Shown: positions 1 to 9,177, numbered from the stretch's first letter. The stretch: DNA of 19,799 bases from Phycisphaeraceae bacterium (GCA_003552605.1 PUNN01000284.1:1-19799), one strand, 5' to 3'. Notes: a model not told the origin generated them from the letters alone. Made by a program: numbers and translations.

Positions 1-1043
1 AAGAACAGCCCCTCGCAGCCGGGCGGGGCGAGCTCGGCTTCCTGTGTCAGCAGTTCATAGGGGTCAACGCCAAGTTCCTTTGCCCGCTCCATCTCCGGCT
101 GGGCCATGTGGTTACGGAACCACTGCAATGACCCACCGGCCGAGAGCACACACCCGAAGACACACCACTTGCCCTCCACCGCCGCGCACATGGTATGGAC
201 TCGGCCCTGCGGGTCGTAGGTCGGCTCATCGGCGTGGGCGTAGAAGACCCCGCTGGTGCCCAGCGTGGCACTGACGATGCCGCTGGCGACAATGCCGTTG
301 CCCACCGCCGCGGCGGGCTGGTCACCGCTGCCGCCGACCACGGGGGTGCCCTCGGTCAGCCCCAAGGCCTCGGCCGCCTCGGCGTGGAGGTGGCCGCTGA
401 CCACATGAGATTCATGGCAGGCCGGCAGCAGGCCGGGGTCGATCTCGAGAAGCGACAGGAGCCGACGGTTCCACTGGCGCTTCTTGACATCCAGCAGCAG
501 CGTCCCGGAGGCATCGCCGACCTCGGTGGCGAACTCGCCGGTCATGCGGAACCGGACGTAGTCCTTGGGCAGCAGGATTTGCCGGGTGCGGCTGTAGACC
601 TTCGGCTCGTGCCGCCGGACCCAGAGGATCTTCGGGGCGGTGAAGCCGGTGAGGGCGGGATTGCCCACCATGTTGATCAGCTTCTTGCGGCTGCCGGCGG
701 CCTTCTCGATCTCCTCGCATTCCTTCGCCGTGCGCTGGTCGTTCCACAGCAGTGCCGGCCGCAGCGGCTGATGGTCCTTATCCAGGAAGACGCTGCCGTG
801 CATCTGCCCCGACAGACCGATGCCGGTGACCTGGGCGGGGTCAACCTTCGCCCGGTCCAGCACGTTGCGGGTGGCCTGGCAGGTGGCCTCCCACCACTCG
901 AGGGGATTCTGCTCGGACCAGCCGGGCTTGGGGGAACTGATGCCATGTTCCGCCGTTGCGGTGGCCAGCACGCGCCCCTCGTAGTCGCAGAGTAGTGTCT
1001 TGGTCCCACTGGTGCCGACGTCGATGCCGAGTAAACAGGACAT
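1..1043 (-). CDS. xylB: xylulokinase (partial, 3' end beyond window)
   Basis: FGGY-family sugar kinase that phosphorylates D-xylulose to xylulose 5-phosphate in the cytoplasm, feeding the pentose phosphate pathway. The minus strand reads open from an ATG at 1043 to the window edge: 347 full codons of a family that is usually about 490-510 residues. Visible motifs are the N-terminal phosphate-binding DVGTSGTKT (residues 8-16), GQMHG (79-83), which is typical of xylulokinases rather than glycerol or gluconate kinases, LWNDQR (99-104), EVGDASGT (174-181), and GGSGDQPAAAVGNG (237-250). D241 in the last motif aligns with the catalytic Asp of E. coli XylB. The start is backed by AAGGAG nine bases upstream. 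The C-terminal ATP-binding lobe lies outside the window. It is transcribed away from the T6SS array and has no evident link to it. Confidence 0.93.
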   Translation of the reverse strand, partial: MSCLLGIDVGTSGTKTLLCDYEGRVLATATAEHGISSPKPGWSEQNPLEWWEATCQATRNVLDRAKVDPAQVTGIGLSGQMHGSVFLDKDHQPLRPALLWNDQRTAKECEEIEKAAGSRKKLINMVGNPALTGFTAPKILWVRRHEPKVYSRTRQILLPKDYVRFRMTGEFATEVGDASGTLLLDVKKRQWNRRLLSLLEIDPGLLPACHESHVVSGHLHAEAAEALGLTEGTPVVGGSGDQPAAAVGNGIVASGIVSATLGTSGVFYAHADEPTYDPQGRVHTMCAAVEGKWCVFGCVLSAGGSLQWFRNHMAQPEMERAKELGVDPYELLTQEAELAPPGCEGLF

Positions 1044-1052
1044 ATTGGTGGT

Positions 1053-1058
1053 CTCCTT
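1053..1058 (-). promoter_or_regulatory. ribosome binding site of xylB
   Basis: The minus strand reads AAGGAG, nine bases before the ATG at 1043. It fixes the start, and translation from there enters directly into the conserved N-terminal phosphate-binding motif. Confidence 0.75.
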
Positions 1059-1385
1059 GCCCTTAAACTAAGCAACCGGCGCGTGAATGCAAGCCGGCCG
1101 GGGCGCAGGGCGAAGGGGGCATGACACTTCCCGCGGGTAGGCAAAGGGGTGGCACGGTCAGCGGCCGTCCGCGGCCGATGGTCATGTGGCTGCCGGCTGC
1201 GGGGGCTGGGGGCACCCCGGGGTTCGCATGGCCCTCGGGCTGAAGACCCCCGGAAAGCCCGCTGATCATGCCACCCGAACTGTTCTCGATGTAGAAAAAG
1301 GCCCGCAGGAAATGTCATGCACCGTGCCCAACCGGTGAACGGGGCACCTGATTTCGGCGTCGATCCCGTCATCTCCCCGATCTCC

Positions 1386-1416
1386 GTGACAATTGCGCCT
1401 ACCGCGATAAGATAAT
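1386..1416 (+). promoter_or_regulatory. possible sigma70-type promoter for the T6SS array
   Basis: GTGACA at 1386-1391 matches the -35 consensus at five of six positions, and GATAAT at 1411-1416 matches the -10 at five of six. The 19-base spacer is long. It sits in the only AT-rich pocket upstream of the first T6SS gene and would give a leader of about 190 bases. This is a read by eye; a GC-rich non-proteobacterial host may use somewhat different promoter sequences. Confidence 0.35.
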
Positions 1417-1612
1417 TCTTAGATCAGGCTCTCGAATCTTCTGTGTGAGCTTCTGTGGTGTACCGGTGCCGCAAAGACTGTGGCGGTGACGAATGCACCT
1501 CGATATCGCGTTCGCCTTGCTTCGATGGCCTGAGGCGGCTTAAACTGCTTCGTGGTGTGAAGCGTATCAGCGTCGGGCGCGTTCGCGGCCGGCACAGACA
1601 TTGAGGTGTTGA

Positions 1613-2533
1613 ATGACAGCGTCCGTTGGAGACCTCGATCTTCAGGTGCAGGCGACGGCGAATCGTCTGCGGCTGATTCAGATTGATTGCGCTGATGATG
1701 ATGCCGAAACGCGGCAGAGCTATCTGTCGGAAGTGATCGAGCAGAGCCTGCGGCAGGTCATGGCCGATCAGCGCCGGGAGTTCCTTGAGCGGCTCAGCAA
1801 GGCATTTGCCACTTGGCAGTCCGAATATACCGCCGTGCCACCGCCGGAATCCACCCGGTCTCCGGCGGACGATCGCGAATGGCAGGATCCGGCCTTTCTC
1901 ATCGAGCGGCTCGGGCAACTGACAGCGCAGATGGAGCCGCAGCAGCGCCAGGCGGTGATCTCACGGCTGGGCGAACTGGGGCTGGCTCCGGTCTCTCGCG
2001 GCGGTGACGGCCCCCTTTCACAAGAGGCTGAAGGGCGGGTGCGGGCTGCATTGAAGCTGGATGACGATGTGGAGGTGGACGCCTCACGCGTGGCCGAGCT
2101 TGCCGGGATGCTCGCGGAGCTTGCCACGGCCCTTGACCAGGTGGCGCGCAGCACGTGGGAGAAGATCAACGTCTCGCAGCCGCGCATCCGGCCACCGGTG
2201 CGGCGGCCGCTTCGTGAGTCGATGGCCTTGTGTGCCGGTGGGGATGAACGCACGCCACCGCACGCGGTCGAACCGTCCGTCGAGTGGCTGCGCAAGCTGA
2301 TCGCGGCGATGGTGGCCGGCGTCGGGGCGGTCGGTTTTCAATGGGGCAACCACTACGTCAACACGCTCGGGCCCGAGGCGGTAAAAGCCTCGGCCTCGGT
2401 CGGGATGATGTCCAACCGCGAAGTCTGTTACTGGCGTCGTTACCAGGAGCTGACCCGCCAGATGGACGCCTCGACGATCAACCACGAAGTCACGCGAATG
2501 ATCGAGCAGTTCATCGCGCAGGTCATGGGCTGA
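1613..2533 (+). CDS. unrecognised protein, first gene of the T6SS array
   Basis: 306-residue protein of unknown function. The ATG at 1613 follows GAGG (1603-1606) with a six-base spacer. No signal peptide is visible. The N-terminal ~70 residues look helical and amphipathic. The middle (about 170-185) has a helix with the pattern LAELATALDQVARSTWEKI. The C-terminal ~90 residues contain a short Gly/Ala hydrophobic run (MVAGVGAVG) and a block around CYWRRYQELTRQ near the end. That tail loosely resembles the C-terminal region of FHA-domain T6SS proteins (TagH/ImpI/VasC), where an aromatic-rich helix also precedes the end, but no FHA domain is present, so this is only a suggestion. It ends 28 bases before tssK, so co-transcription and a T6SS role are likely. 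Coding status is well supported; function is not. Confidence 0.8.
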   Translation: MTASVGDLDLQVQATANRLRLIQIDCADDDAETRQSYLSEVIEQSLRQVMADQRREFLERLSKAFATWQSEYTAVPPPESTRSPADDREWQDPAFLIERLGQLTAQMEPQQRQAVISRLGELGLAPVSRGGDGPLSQEAEGRVRAALKLDDDVEVDASRVAELAGMLAELATALDQVARSTWEKINVSQPRIRPPVRRPLRESMALCAGGDERTPPHAVEPSVEWLRKLIAAMVAGVGAVGFQWGNHYVNTLGPEAVKASASVGMMSNREVCYWRRYQELTRQMDASTINHEVTRMIEQFIAQVMG

Positions 2534-2550
2534 ACGAGCCCAGGGACAAC

Positions 2551-2555
2551 GGGAG
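2551..2555 (+). promoter_or_regulatory. ribosome binding site deciding the tssK start
   Basis: GGGAG lies six bases before the ATG at 2562. An in-frame TTG at 2556 directly abuts this site and is too close to be used, so the ATG is preferred. Confidence 0.65.
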
Positions 2556-2561
2556 TTGACC

Positions 2562-3932
2562 ATGCCCACGGCGATGCAGGTTCACTGGCACGAAGGCATG
2601 TTCCTTCAGCCGCACCATCTTCAGGCGATGCAGCGGCAGGTGCAATCGGCACTGCATGACCGCCACCGCCTGTCATGCGCCTACCCCTGGGGATTGATGG
2701 AATACCGCCTCTCGCGCGATGCGCTGGACAACATGCGGGTGCAGTTTGACCGGCTCAGCGCGATCATGCCCAGCGGCGTCGCCGTCGATGTCCCCGGCGC
2801 CGCCGACCTGCCCCCCCTTGATATTCAGAAGGCGTTCGCCGCCGGCAGTGGCGGTTTGACGATCCGCCTCGCCGTGCCCCTGTGGCAGAGCCAGCGTGCA
2901 AACGCCATCGACCCGACCCAGCCCGGCGATGGAGCGGCCCGTCGGCTCTATCGCGTGGACCAGCTCGACCAACCGGATGAGAACACCGGCGCCAATCCCC
3001 AGCCGCTGCCGGTGCGACGCGTGAATGCCCGGCTGCTGCTTCCGGATGACGATGCGACCGACCTGGAGACCATGCCAGTGTTACGGCTGGTTCACTCGAC
3101 CGAGCAGGGAGATGATGCTCCGCGGATCGATCCGGCTTTCCTCCCGCCCTGCCTGCTGGTCAGCGGGTATCCGCGCCTCGCGGAGATGATCCGTGACATG
3201 GCCCACCATGCCCAGGCGATCCGCGCCAGCCTCGCCGCGCGGCTCAAGCCCGGCTTCGCGATCGAGCAGATCAAGGGGGCGAGCCTTCGGCAGATGCTCA
3301 AGCTGCGCACATTCAACGTCTACGCCGCGCGGCTGAGCAGCCTCGTGGCGGCACCCGGGCTGACGCCGTTGGGTGCCTATCTCGAGCTGCGGTCAATGCT
3401 GGGTGAACTGGCGGCGCTGCATCCGGACCGCGATCCCTGGGATGTGCCCGAGTACGATCACGATGAACCGATGCTGGCCTTCGATGAGCTTTGCCGGCGC
3501 ATCCGCAACCTCGGGCCGGAGACCAGCGGCGAAGGGTTGTTGAAGGTCGAGTTCAGGCGGGAGAAGGCCTACTTCGTAGCGCGGCTGGAGAAGGAGCACC
3601 TCACCCAGCCCAACGAGTACTTCCTGGCGGTCGCCAGCCGCTCCGACCCGCGCGAGCTGGCAAAGCTGATCGAAGACCGCGACCGCTTCAAGCTGATGCC
3701 GGAAAAGATGGCCAACGCGCCGGTCTGGGGCATCCCGCTGGCCGAAGAGAGGAACCCGCCGCTGGAACTGCCGACCCAGAGCGGGATGAGTTACTTCCGA
3801 CTGCTTCGCACCGACAACCCCACCATGTGGGAGCGGGTGCAGCAGCAGGGCGCCATCACGGCGGTGTGGCCGGGGATGGACAACGCCGATTACAAGCTGA
3901 CGCTTTACATGACCGTACCGACCCTCGAGTGA
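2562..3932 (+). CDS. tssK: T6SS baseplate-to-membrane adaptor TssK
   Basis: TssK (ImpJ/VasE family) trimers join the T6SS baseplate to the cytoplasmic parts of TssL and TssM. The N-terminus carries the family signature almost at once: VHWHEGMFLQPHHLQ at about residues 7-21. The length of 456 residues is normal for the family. Later blocks also fit, such as EEHLTQPNEYFLAVASRSD-like sequence near residue 350 (an acidic then hydrophobic beta-rich region) and the C-terminal MSYFRLLRTDNPTMWERV stretch. No membrane segment is visible, as expected for a cytoplasmic subunit. The gene follows the unknown first gene by 28 bases and precedes tssL by 10, which is the common tssK-tssL-tssM order. Confidence 0.93.
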   Translation: MPTAMQVHWHEGMFLQPHHLQAMQRQVQSALHDRHRLSCAYPWGLMEYRLSRDALDNMRVQFDRLSAIMPSGVAVDVPGAADLPPLDIQKAFAAGSGGLTIRLAVPLWQSQRANAIDPTQPGDGAARRLYRVDQLDQPDENTGANPQPLPVRRVNARLLLPDDDATDLETMPVLRLVHSTEQGDDAPRIDPAFLPPCLLVSGYPRLAEMIRDMAHHAQAIRASLAARLKPGFAIEQIKGASLRQMLKLRTFNVYAARLSSLVAAPGLTPLGAYLELRSMLGELAALHPDRDPWDVPEYDHDEPMLAFDELCRRIRNLGPETSGEGLLKVEFRREKAYFVARLEKEHLTQPNEYFLAVASRSDPRELAKLIEDRDRFKLMPEKMANAPVWGIPLAEERNPPLELPTQSGMSYFRLLRTDNPTMWERVQQQGAITAVWPGMDNADYKLTLYMTVPTLE

Positions 3933-3942
3933 GTACACTGCC

Positions 3943-4671
3943 ATGACGCTTGCGGAGACCGTCGAGCCGCTGTTCCAGCTCGTATGCCGGCTCAATCGCC
4001 TGGCCCGCAAGGGCAGCACGACCGATGCCGGTCACGCCCGGGCCGAAGCGCAGGCCATTCTCGAGCGGATGCGCTCGGCCGCGGCGTCCGATGTGCGGCT
4101 TTCGGACCAGTACAGTCGCATCGAAAAACCGCTGGTTTTCTTTCTCGACTCGATGATCCAGGAGTCGGCCCTGCCCTGGGCCAACCAGTGGCAGCCGCTG
4201 AGCATCGAATTTTGGGACCAGCGCGGCTATGCCGACCGGTTCTTCGCCATGCTCGAGGAGGAACTGGCCGACCCCTCCCCTGCCGCGAGTGAGCGGCTGG
4301 GCATCTACTACACATGCCTGGGGCTGGGCTTTACCGGTTTCGCCACGCGCGAGGCAGGTGAAATCCGGCGGCTGATGCTCCAGATCCAGAGCCGCATCCG
4401 TCACCTGATGGATATCGACCCCAACGCCCGGCTCGTACCCGATGAGCAGTTGCACGTCAGCCACGAGGACATGAGACAACCCGCCGGCCGGAGCATGCTC
4501 TACCTCGGCATCACGCTCATCGGCCTGGTGGCGGTACTGATCGCGGCCAACATCTACCTTTTCCATGCCAGCGGGGCTGAGCTTCGCCGCGACCTGCAAG
4601 CATTGACCGAGGCCACCGAGACCGCGCGCGGGTCGACGGGGGCGCGGCCGGAGGACAACCAGAGGCCATGA
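3943..4671 (+). CDS. tssL: T6SS inner-membrane protein TssL (DotU/IcmH family)
   Basis: 242-residue tail-anchored inner-membrane protein that forms the T6SS envelope complex with TssM and recruits TssK. The N-terminal cytoplasmic domain is helical and starts with the typical VEPLFQLVCRLNRL. The family block around ERLGIYYTCLGLGFTGF corresponds to the usual E-hYyhCLhLGFxGkY pattern. A single membrane segment lies at about residues 185-207, followed by a short periplasmic tail of about 35 residues. There is no C-terminal OmpA-like peptidoglycan-binding domain, so anchoring to the cell wall would have to come from another protein. The stop overlaps the tssM start in an ATGA, implying translational coupling. 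Confidence 0.9.
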   Translation: MTLAETVEPLFQLVCRLNRLARKGSTTDAGHARAEAQAILERMRSAAASDVRLSDQYSRIEKPLVFFLDSMIQESALPWANQWQPLSIEFWDQRGYADRFFAMLEEELADPSPAASERLGIYYTCLGLGFTGFATREAGEIRRLMLQIQSRIRHLMDIDPNARLVPDEQLHVSHEDMRQPAGRSMLYLGITLIGLVAVLIAANIYLFHASGAELRRDLQALTEATETARGSTGARPEDNQRP

Positions 4672-7600
4672 CCCCCTCACTATCCACATGGAGCAGCCTC
4701 TCAACACCGGTCAAGCTCATCAGCGGCCTGATGGCCGGCGCCGGCGTGGTCGGTATCGCCGGCCTTGCCGGCGGGACGGGCCTGGCAATGGTCGTCGGTG
4801 GCGGGTTGATCGTCCTGCTGCTGATCCTGCTGCTTGTGCGCATGATCTTCCTCGCGATCCAGCGTCGCAAGGAAAAGGCCATCAGCAAGGAGATGGGCGA
4901 AGCCGGCCCGAGCGCCGGCCCGACCACCGCCGAGGAGCGTGCGCAGCAGGAAGAGTTGCGTCGTCGATTTCTCGAGGGCATCGACAAATTCCGTGCCGCC
5001 GGCAACAACCTCTACACCATGCCCTGGTATCTCGTGCTCGGCGAGCCCGGCTCGGGCAAGACCGAGGCGATCCGGCGCTGCGGCATCGGCTTTCCACCCG
5101 GCCTCCAGGATGAGCGCCAGGGCTGGAAGGGCACAGTCACCATGGACTGGTGGTTCACCAACAGGGGCATTTTCCTCGACACCGCCGGCCGTTACACGAC
5201 GGAAACCGACAATCCCGCCGAGTTGACCCAACTGCTCAAGCTGCTGCGAAAACACCGCGGCAACTGTCCGATCAACGGCATCATCCTCATCGTGCCGGCC
5301 AACAGTCTGATCCAGGATTCCGATGCCGAGATCGAGCGAAAGGCGGGACGCATCGCCCAACGCCTCGAGTTGATCAAGCGGACACTCGAGGTCCGCTTCC
5401 CCGTCTACTTCGTCGTGACCAAGACGGACCTGATCGAGAGTTTCCGCTGGTTCTTCGAGGGACTGGATGATCCACAGCTTCAGCACCAGGTGTTCGGCTG
5501 GGGCAAGCCCGGCTCGCTCGATGAGCCATTCAAGCCCGAGGATGTTGATCAGTACCTAGACCATGTGCGCCAGCGCCTGCTCCAGCGGCGCATGGCGCTA
5601 CTGGCCGATGCCGGGACCGGCGAGGATGAGCACCAGCGCCGGATCGACCGGATGGATGCGCTCTATATCTTCCCGGACGACCTGATGCGCCTCGCGCCAC
5701 GGCTCAAGCGTTACATGGAGCTGATATTCACGCCCAACCCGTGGTCGGGCAAACCCTCCTTCTTCCGCGGCATCTTCTTTACCTCATCGATGCGCGATGG
5801 GACAGCGCTCGACCAGGAGCTGGCCGAAGCGCTTGATGTTCCGGTGGACTCACTGCCCGAGGGCCGCGTGTGGGACAAGGAAAAGCCCTACTTCCTGCGC
5901 GACCTGTTCAACCGCAAGATCTTTCCCGAACAGGGCCTTGTCACCCGCGCCAGCGATGTGGGGCGGATGCGGCGGCGGCGTCGCGGAATGCTGCTCGGCA
6001 CCGGCATCGCGGGGGTTGTGGCGCTGATCGCGCTGACGGTCTTTTCCGCTAGCGATCTCGAGCGCCGCATCGGCGAACAGACGGCATTCTGGGGTGATCT
6101 CCAGGAAGGTTACCGTGCCGCAGTGGAAGGTGATGATCCATGGCGCGTGCTGGTGCGTACTGCTGGCGAGCGGCCACAGTATCAGTACTTCGGGTCGTTC
6201 CCACGGACCGTGGGCAACCGCGAGGTGCCGCTGAATGAACTGCTGCACGAGAGCGAGCGGCACACACGGGCGCCGATCGAGCGGCCGGCCATGTTCTTCT
6301 GGGCACGGGGAGGCAACGTGCTCGAGACCGAACGGCGACAGGCCCATCGTCGGCTGATGGATGCGGTCATGCTGGCCCCGCTGACCGATGCCACCGCGGC
6401 AAATCTGCTGGCCGATGCACCATCCGATGCGCCGCGCCGGTGGTCGCATGATCAGACGCCCGCCGAAGCTTTGGGGGTGGCGATGCGGTTCTACAGCGGC
6501 GCCCGGCTCGATCAGCTTGATCTCAATCCGCTTTTCGACTTCATTCTGGAAGATGAGGAATACGAGCGATACCGGCCGGACCGGGAGCGGCTCAACGAAG
6601 CGTTCATCGCCACTTATGCAGGCGAGGATTCGCCACCGGTCGACTGGCCGGCAATGAGCGACCGCCTTGTCGAGGCGATCAAGGCGGGGGTGGACGCGGT
6701 CAACGCCTACTGGGCCGAGCGGGCGAGTGAGCCGCCGCAACTCGACGATGATGCAAGGCAGACCGCGGCGAAGGTGCATGAACTTTCCGAGGCGCTCGCG
6801 GCGTTCCGCGAGGCCGAATCGCAAATGCTCGCCCTCGGCGAGCCGGTAGATTACGACCCGGCCACAATCGACACCGCGGACCGCGTGGAAGACATCCATC
6901 AGGTATGGCTCGAAGCCCATCGCGCGCTTGCAGACAGTCTGGAACGCATCGAAGCGGCAAAGGCCGGGCTCGAGGTCGCACTCGACCGCACCGATGAACT
7001 TGTCGAGGCGGCAAAGCGAGACATGGAGGCCGAAGCCGACCGCACCTATGACCATCTGCTGGCCTGCCTGGGCGAGGAGAATGAGCATGCCGAGTCCCGC
7101 GCACAGGCCCATGGTCAGATGCAGGTGCAACTTGCCTCGGCAGGCGGCAATCCCGCCGAGAGGGAGGCACAGATCGAGTCACTCGTTGAAAGACTCAAAT
7201 CCGGCCGGCAGCGCGCCCATGAGGCCATGGCGGACTATCTCGATGAACTGCACCGGAATCTCGATGCGGCTGAACGCGAACTGAGACCGCTCGACGGCAA
7301 CGAGGATGAATATGCTTTTGCGTTGCGGGCGCGATTGTATTCCGCCGTCCACGATGCGGTGAGCCGCGATGTGGAAGGGGTGGACCTCGAGCCGCGGCGA
7401 ATCCAGCGGCTGCTCGAAAGCCTCGCCTCGGCCATGGCCGAGGCGCGTGAAACCAGCGATGAACTGATCGATGCCCTGCCGACCGACAGCGAAGACGGAG
7501 ACCTTGCGGATCGCATCCAGCGCGGGGTGCGTTACATGCTGGATTTCGCACAACGACGTCAGCGCATCGTGCTCATGGAGCAGGCGCTCGATCAACTGCC

Positions 7601-9110
7601 CCGCCGCGCTTCGGCAATCGATGAACTTGTTTCCGATGAGCTTGAGCAGCTTGCTGAATCACCGCCGCGTCTGCGACCGGTGCCGCTGAGCCGTGGAATG
7701 GGCGATGCGGATGGGGCGCAAATCCGGCCCGAGTTCACACCGGAGGCGGTCGAGAAGGCCATGGGCCGGTGGCTGGCCCTGCGGACATTGCTGGAGACTG
7801 AGCCGAACAACGATGATCCGGATGATCCATCGGAAGCGCTGCTCGCCGGGCAGCGCGAGTCTCTGTCGGAGGTTGAATCGGCCTGGCGTGGCTTTGCCGA
7901 ACGTTACCTCGACTACTGGCTCGACTCGCTGCCCGAAAAGGCCCGAATCGATGCCGATCCCGAGCGCGGCTGGTCCGGTCTTCGTGATGAGCTTCTGGCG
8001 TTGCAGGCCACGGCGATCAACGCCGCGCTCGACCGGCTGGCCAGCCGGCGCAACGCCGCGCTGCGATCACGGGTACTTCCCGAAGCGCTGCTCGACAGCG
8101 ATCAGCAGCGACGACTTCGCGATGCGCGCGAAGCACTCGCGGAGGAGCGCGACCGCCTTGGCAGCGATCGTTTCGAGGAGCGCTGCCGTGGCGTGGTAAG
8201 GCGATGGCGGGACCTGCCGGCGGACGCAACCGCGGCGGCGCGGATCATCCGCGGACTTCGAGCAGAGGATTTCCGCGATGACTTCTCGGTCTATGGACAG
8301 AGCCATTGGTACTGGGATGAACTGAACCTCCATGCGCTCGGACTGATCGCGCGCGAAGCGGAAAGTGATGCTGTGACGGCACTGGACACGCTTCGCGAGC
8401 TCGACCGCTTCCCGCTTCGGCGCGATGCCACACGGGCCCTCACCGAAGATGAGTTGCGCGAAGCGCGGAAGGCCATCGCACATCTGCCCGCTTCACCGGA
8501 TCGTGGCGATGGGGGCCGTGACCGCATCATCGGCGCCGGCGGCCGCACGGGGGAGAGCGAAATTGATGACCTGCTCGCACGGCTGCGCGGCGAGCGCGTG
8601 ATCCCCGACCCCGAGAGACCGTGGCTCGAACAGATCACCGCACTCATCGGAGCATTGACAGGCACGAGAGAAGATGTGCGATGGCTTTCGGCGGACTTGA
8701 CCTTCCCCGGTGTGGAGGCCGGTGACGATATCCGTCGTCATTTTGTCGAGTTCAGCCTCCAGGTCGGCGACGCCGATCCCAGCCGGCGCCAGCGGGTGAC
8801 CAGCCCCGACCTCGAAAAGGACATCACTGCACCCGGTCAACGCGTGCAACTGTTGTTCTACGAACACCCCGACCAGGAAGAGTCGCGCGGCCAGTCGCTG
8901 CTTGGTGACGACTGGCCGTTGCTGCGGCCGTTGCTGCTCGAGCATGCCGATCGCGATGATGATGAGCCGAAGCGTTGGCGCATCGATGCGCCCGTCGAGC
9001 ACGAGACACACGATGAACCGATCGGGCGGTTCCCCGTCCACATCAAGTTCAATCGGGTGGTGCCGACCCCGGACGACTGGCCAACGCGAGAGACATGGCC
9101 CGAGCCGTAG
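4668..9110 (+). CDS. tssM: T6SS inner-membrane protein TssM (IcmF family)
   Basis: Central subunit of the T6SS trans-envelope complex. Two membrane segments lie near the N-terminus (about 15-36 and 40-62). The cytoplasmic domain has a Walker A GEPGSGKT at 125-132, a Walker B-like FLDTAG at 169-174 and a G4-like TKTD at 251-254, so nucleotide binding looks intact. After an Arg-rich stretch a third membrane segment (about 441-460) leads into a periplasmic region of roughly 1000 residues. Its middle is unusually charged (Glu/Asp/Arg-rich helices), and its last ~150 residues look beta-rich, like the part of TssM that binds TssJ. At 1480 residues it is longer than the usual 1100-1300, the extra length falling in the periplasmic helical part. 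The start overlaps the tssL stop; GGAGG at 4650-4654 is upstream. Confidence 0.94.
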   Translation: MTPSLSTWSSLSTPVKLISGLMAGAGVVGIAGLAGGTGLAMVVGGGLIVLLLILLLVRMIFLAIQRRKEKAISKEMGEAGPSAGPTTAEERAQQEELRRRFLEGIDKFRAAGNNLYTMPWYLVLGEPGSGKTEAIRRCGIGFPPGLQDERQGWKGTVTMDWWFTNRGIFLDTAGRYTTETDNPAELTQLLKLLRKHRGNCPINGIILIVPANSLIQDSDAEIERKAGRIAQRLELIKRTLEVRFPVYFVVTKTDLIESFRWFFEGLDDPQLQHQVFGWGKPGSLDEPFKPEDVDQYLDHVRQRLLQRRMALLADAGTGEDEHQRRIDRMDALYIFPDDLMRLAPRLKRYMELIFTPNPWSGKPSFFRGIFFTSSMRDGTALDQELAEALDVPVDSLPEGRVWDKEKPYFLRDLFNRKIFPEQGLVTRASDVGRMRRRRRGMLLGTGIAGVVALIALTVFSASDLERRIGEQTAFWGDLQEGYRAAVEGDDPWRVLVRTAGERPQYQYFGSFPRTVGNREVPLNELLHESERHTRAPIERPAMFFWARGGNVLETERRQAHRRLMDAVMLAPLTDATAANLLADAPSDAPRRWSHDQTPAEALGVAMRFYSGARLDQLDLNPLFDFILEDEEYERYRPDRERLNEAFIATYAGEDSPPVDWPAMSDRLVEAIKAGVDAVNAYWAERASEPPQLDDDARQTAAKVHELSEALAAFREAESQMLALGEPVDYDPATIDTADRVEDIHQVWLEAHRALADSLERIEAAKAGLEVALDRTDELVEAAKRDMEAEADRTYDHLLACLGEENEHAESRAQAHGQMQVQLASAGGNPAEREAQIESLVERLKSGRQRAHEAMADYLDELHRNLDAAERELRPLDGNEDEYAFALRARLYSAVHDAVSRDVEGVDLEPRRIQRLLESLASAMAEARETSDELIDALPTDSEDGDLADRIQRGVRYMLDFAQRRQRIVLMEQALDQLPRRASAIDELVSDELEQLAESPPRLRPVPLSRGMGDADGAQIRPEFTPEAVEKAMGRWLALRTLLETEPNNDDPDDPSEALLAGQRESLSEVESAWRGFAERYLDYWLDSLPEKARIDADPERGWSGLRDELLALQATAINAALDRLASRRNAALRSRVLPEALLDSDQQRRLRDAREALAEERDRLGSDRFEERCRGVVRRWRDLPADATAAARIIRGLRAEDFRDDFSVYGQSHWYWDELNLHALGLIAREAESDAVTALDTLRELDRFPLRRDATRALTEDELREARKAIAHLPASPDRGDGGRDRIIGAGGRTGESEIDDLLARLRGERVIPDPERPWLEQITALIGALTGTREDVRWLSADLTFPGVEAGDDIRRHFVEFSLQVGDADPSRRQRVTSPDLEKDITAPGQRVQLLFYEHPDQEESRGQSLLGDDWPLLRPLLLEHADRDDDEPKRWRIDAPVEHETHDEPIGRFPVHIKFNRVVPTPDDWPTRETWPEP

Positions 9111-9173
9111 TGACCTGTGGACGGACTTGCACGGATGCGCCGCCGGCACGAGGCCGGTTTGAAGGCAGATCAT

Positions 9174-9177
9174 GGAG
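9174..9177 (+). promoter_or_regulatory. ribosome binding site favouring the internal tagF-like start
   Basis: GGAG stands eleven bases before the ATG at 9189. Upstream in-frame starts (GTG 9117, ATG 9135) would add an Arg-rich stretch with no family resemblance, so 9189 is preferred, though not certain. Confidence 0.5.

Larger units (their letters stand above)
1044..1612. other. divergent intergenic region between xylB and the T6SS array
   Basis: I find no convincing gene in these 569 bases. Short open frames exist on both strands but have no ribosome binding site, no recognisable motif and low-complexity Arg/Pro/Ala composition typical of GC-rich noncoding frames. The part next to xylB is GC-rich. 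A more AT-rich pocket at about 1386-1425 carries the best promoter-like sequence for the rightward genes. A short hairpin (GCTTC / GAAGC, 1547-1551 with 1559-1563, seven-base loop) lies in the presumed leader. A weak leftward pair for xylB (TTGCAT, then TAGTTT, 16-base spacer) can be read around 1063-1091 of the minus strand, but it is too poor to call as a promoter. Confidence 0.6.

Noticed and set aside
195..995. 266-codon open frame on the plus strand
   Set aside because: It lies antisense to xylB, whose motifs are clear on the other strand; it has no ribosome binding site or recognisable domain.
1590..1604. Sigma54-like site (GGCAC, five bases, TTGA) before the first T6SS gene
   Set aside because: The spacing is right but the invariant GC of the -12 element is GA, and the implied transcription start would fall at or beyond the start codon at 1613.
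2556..2561. TTG start for tssK two codons upstream
   Set aside because: It abuts the GGGAG ribosome binding site with no spacing; the ATG at 2562 is spaced correctly.
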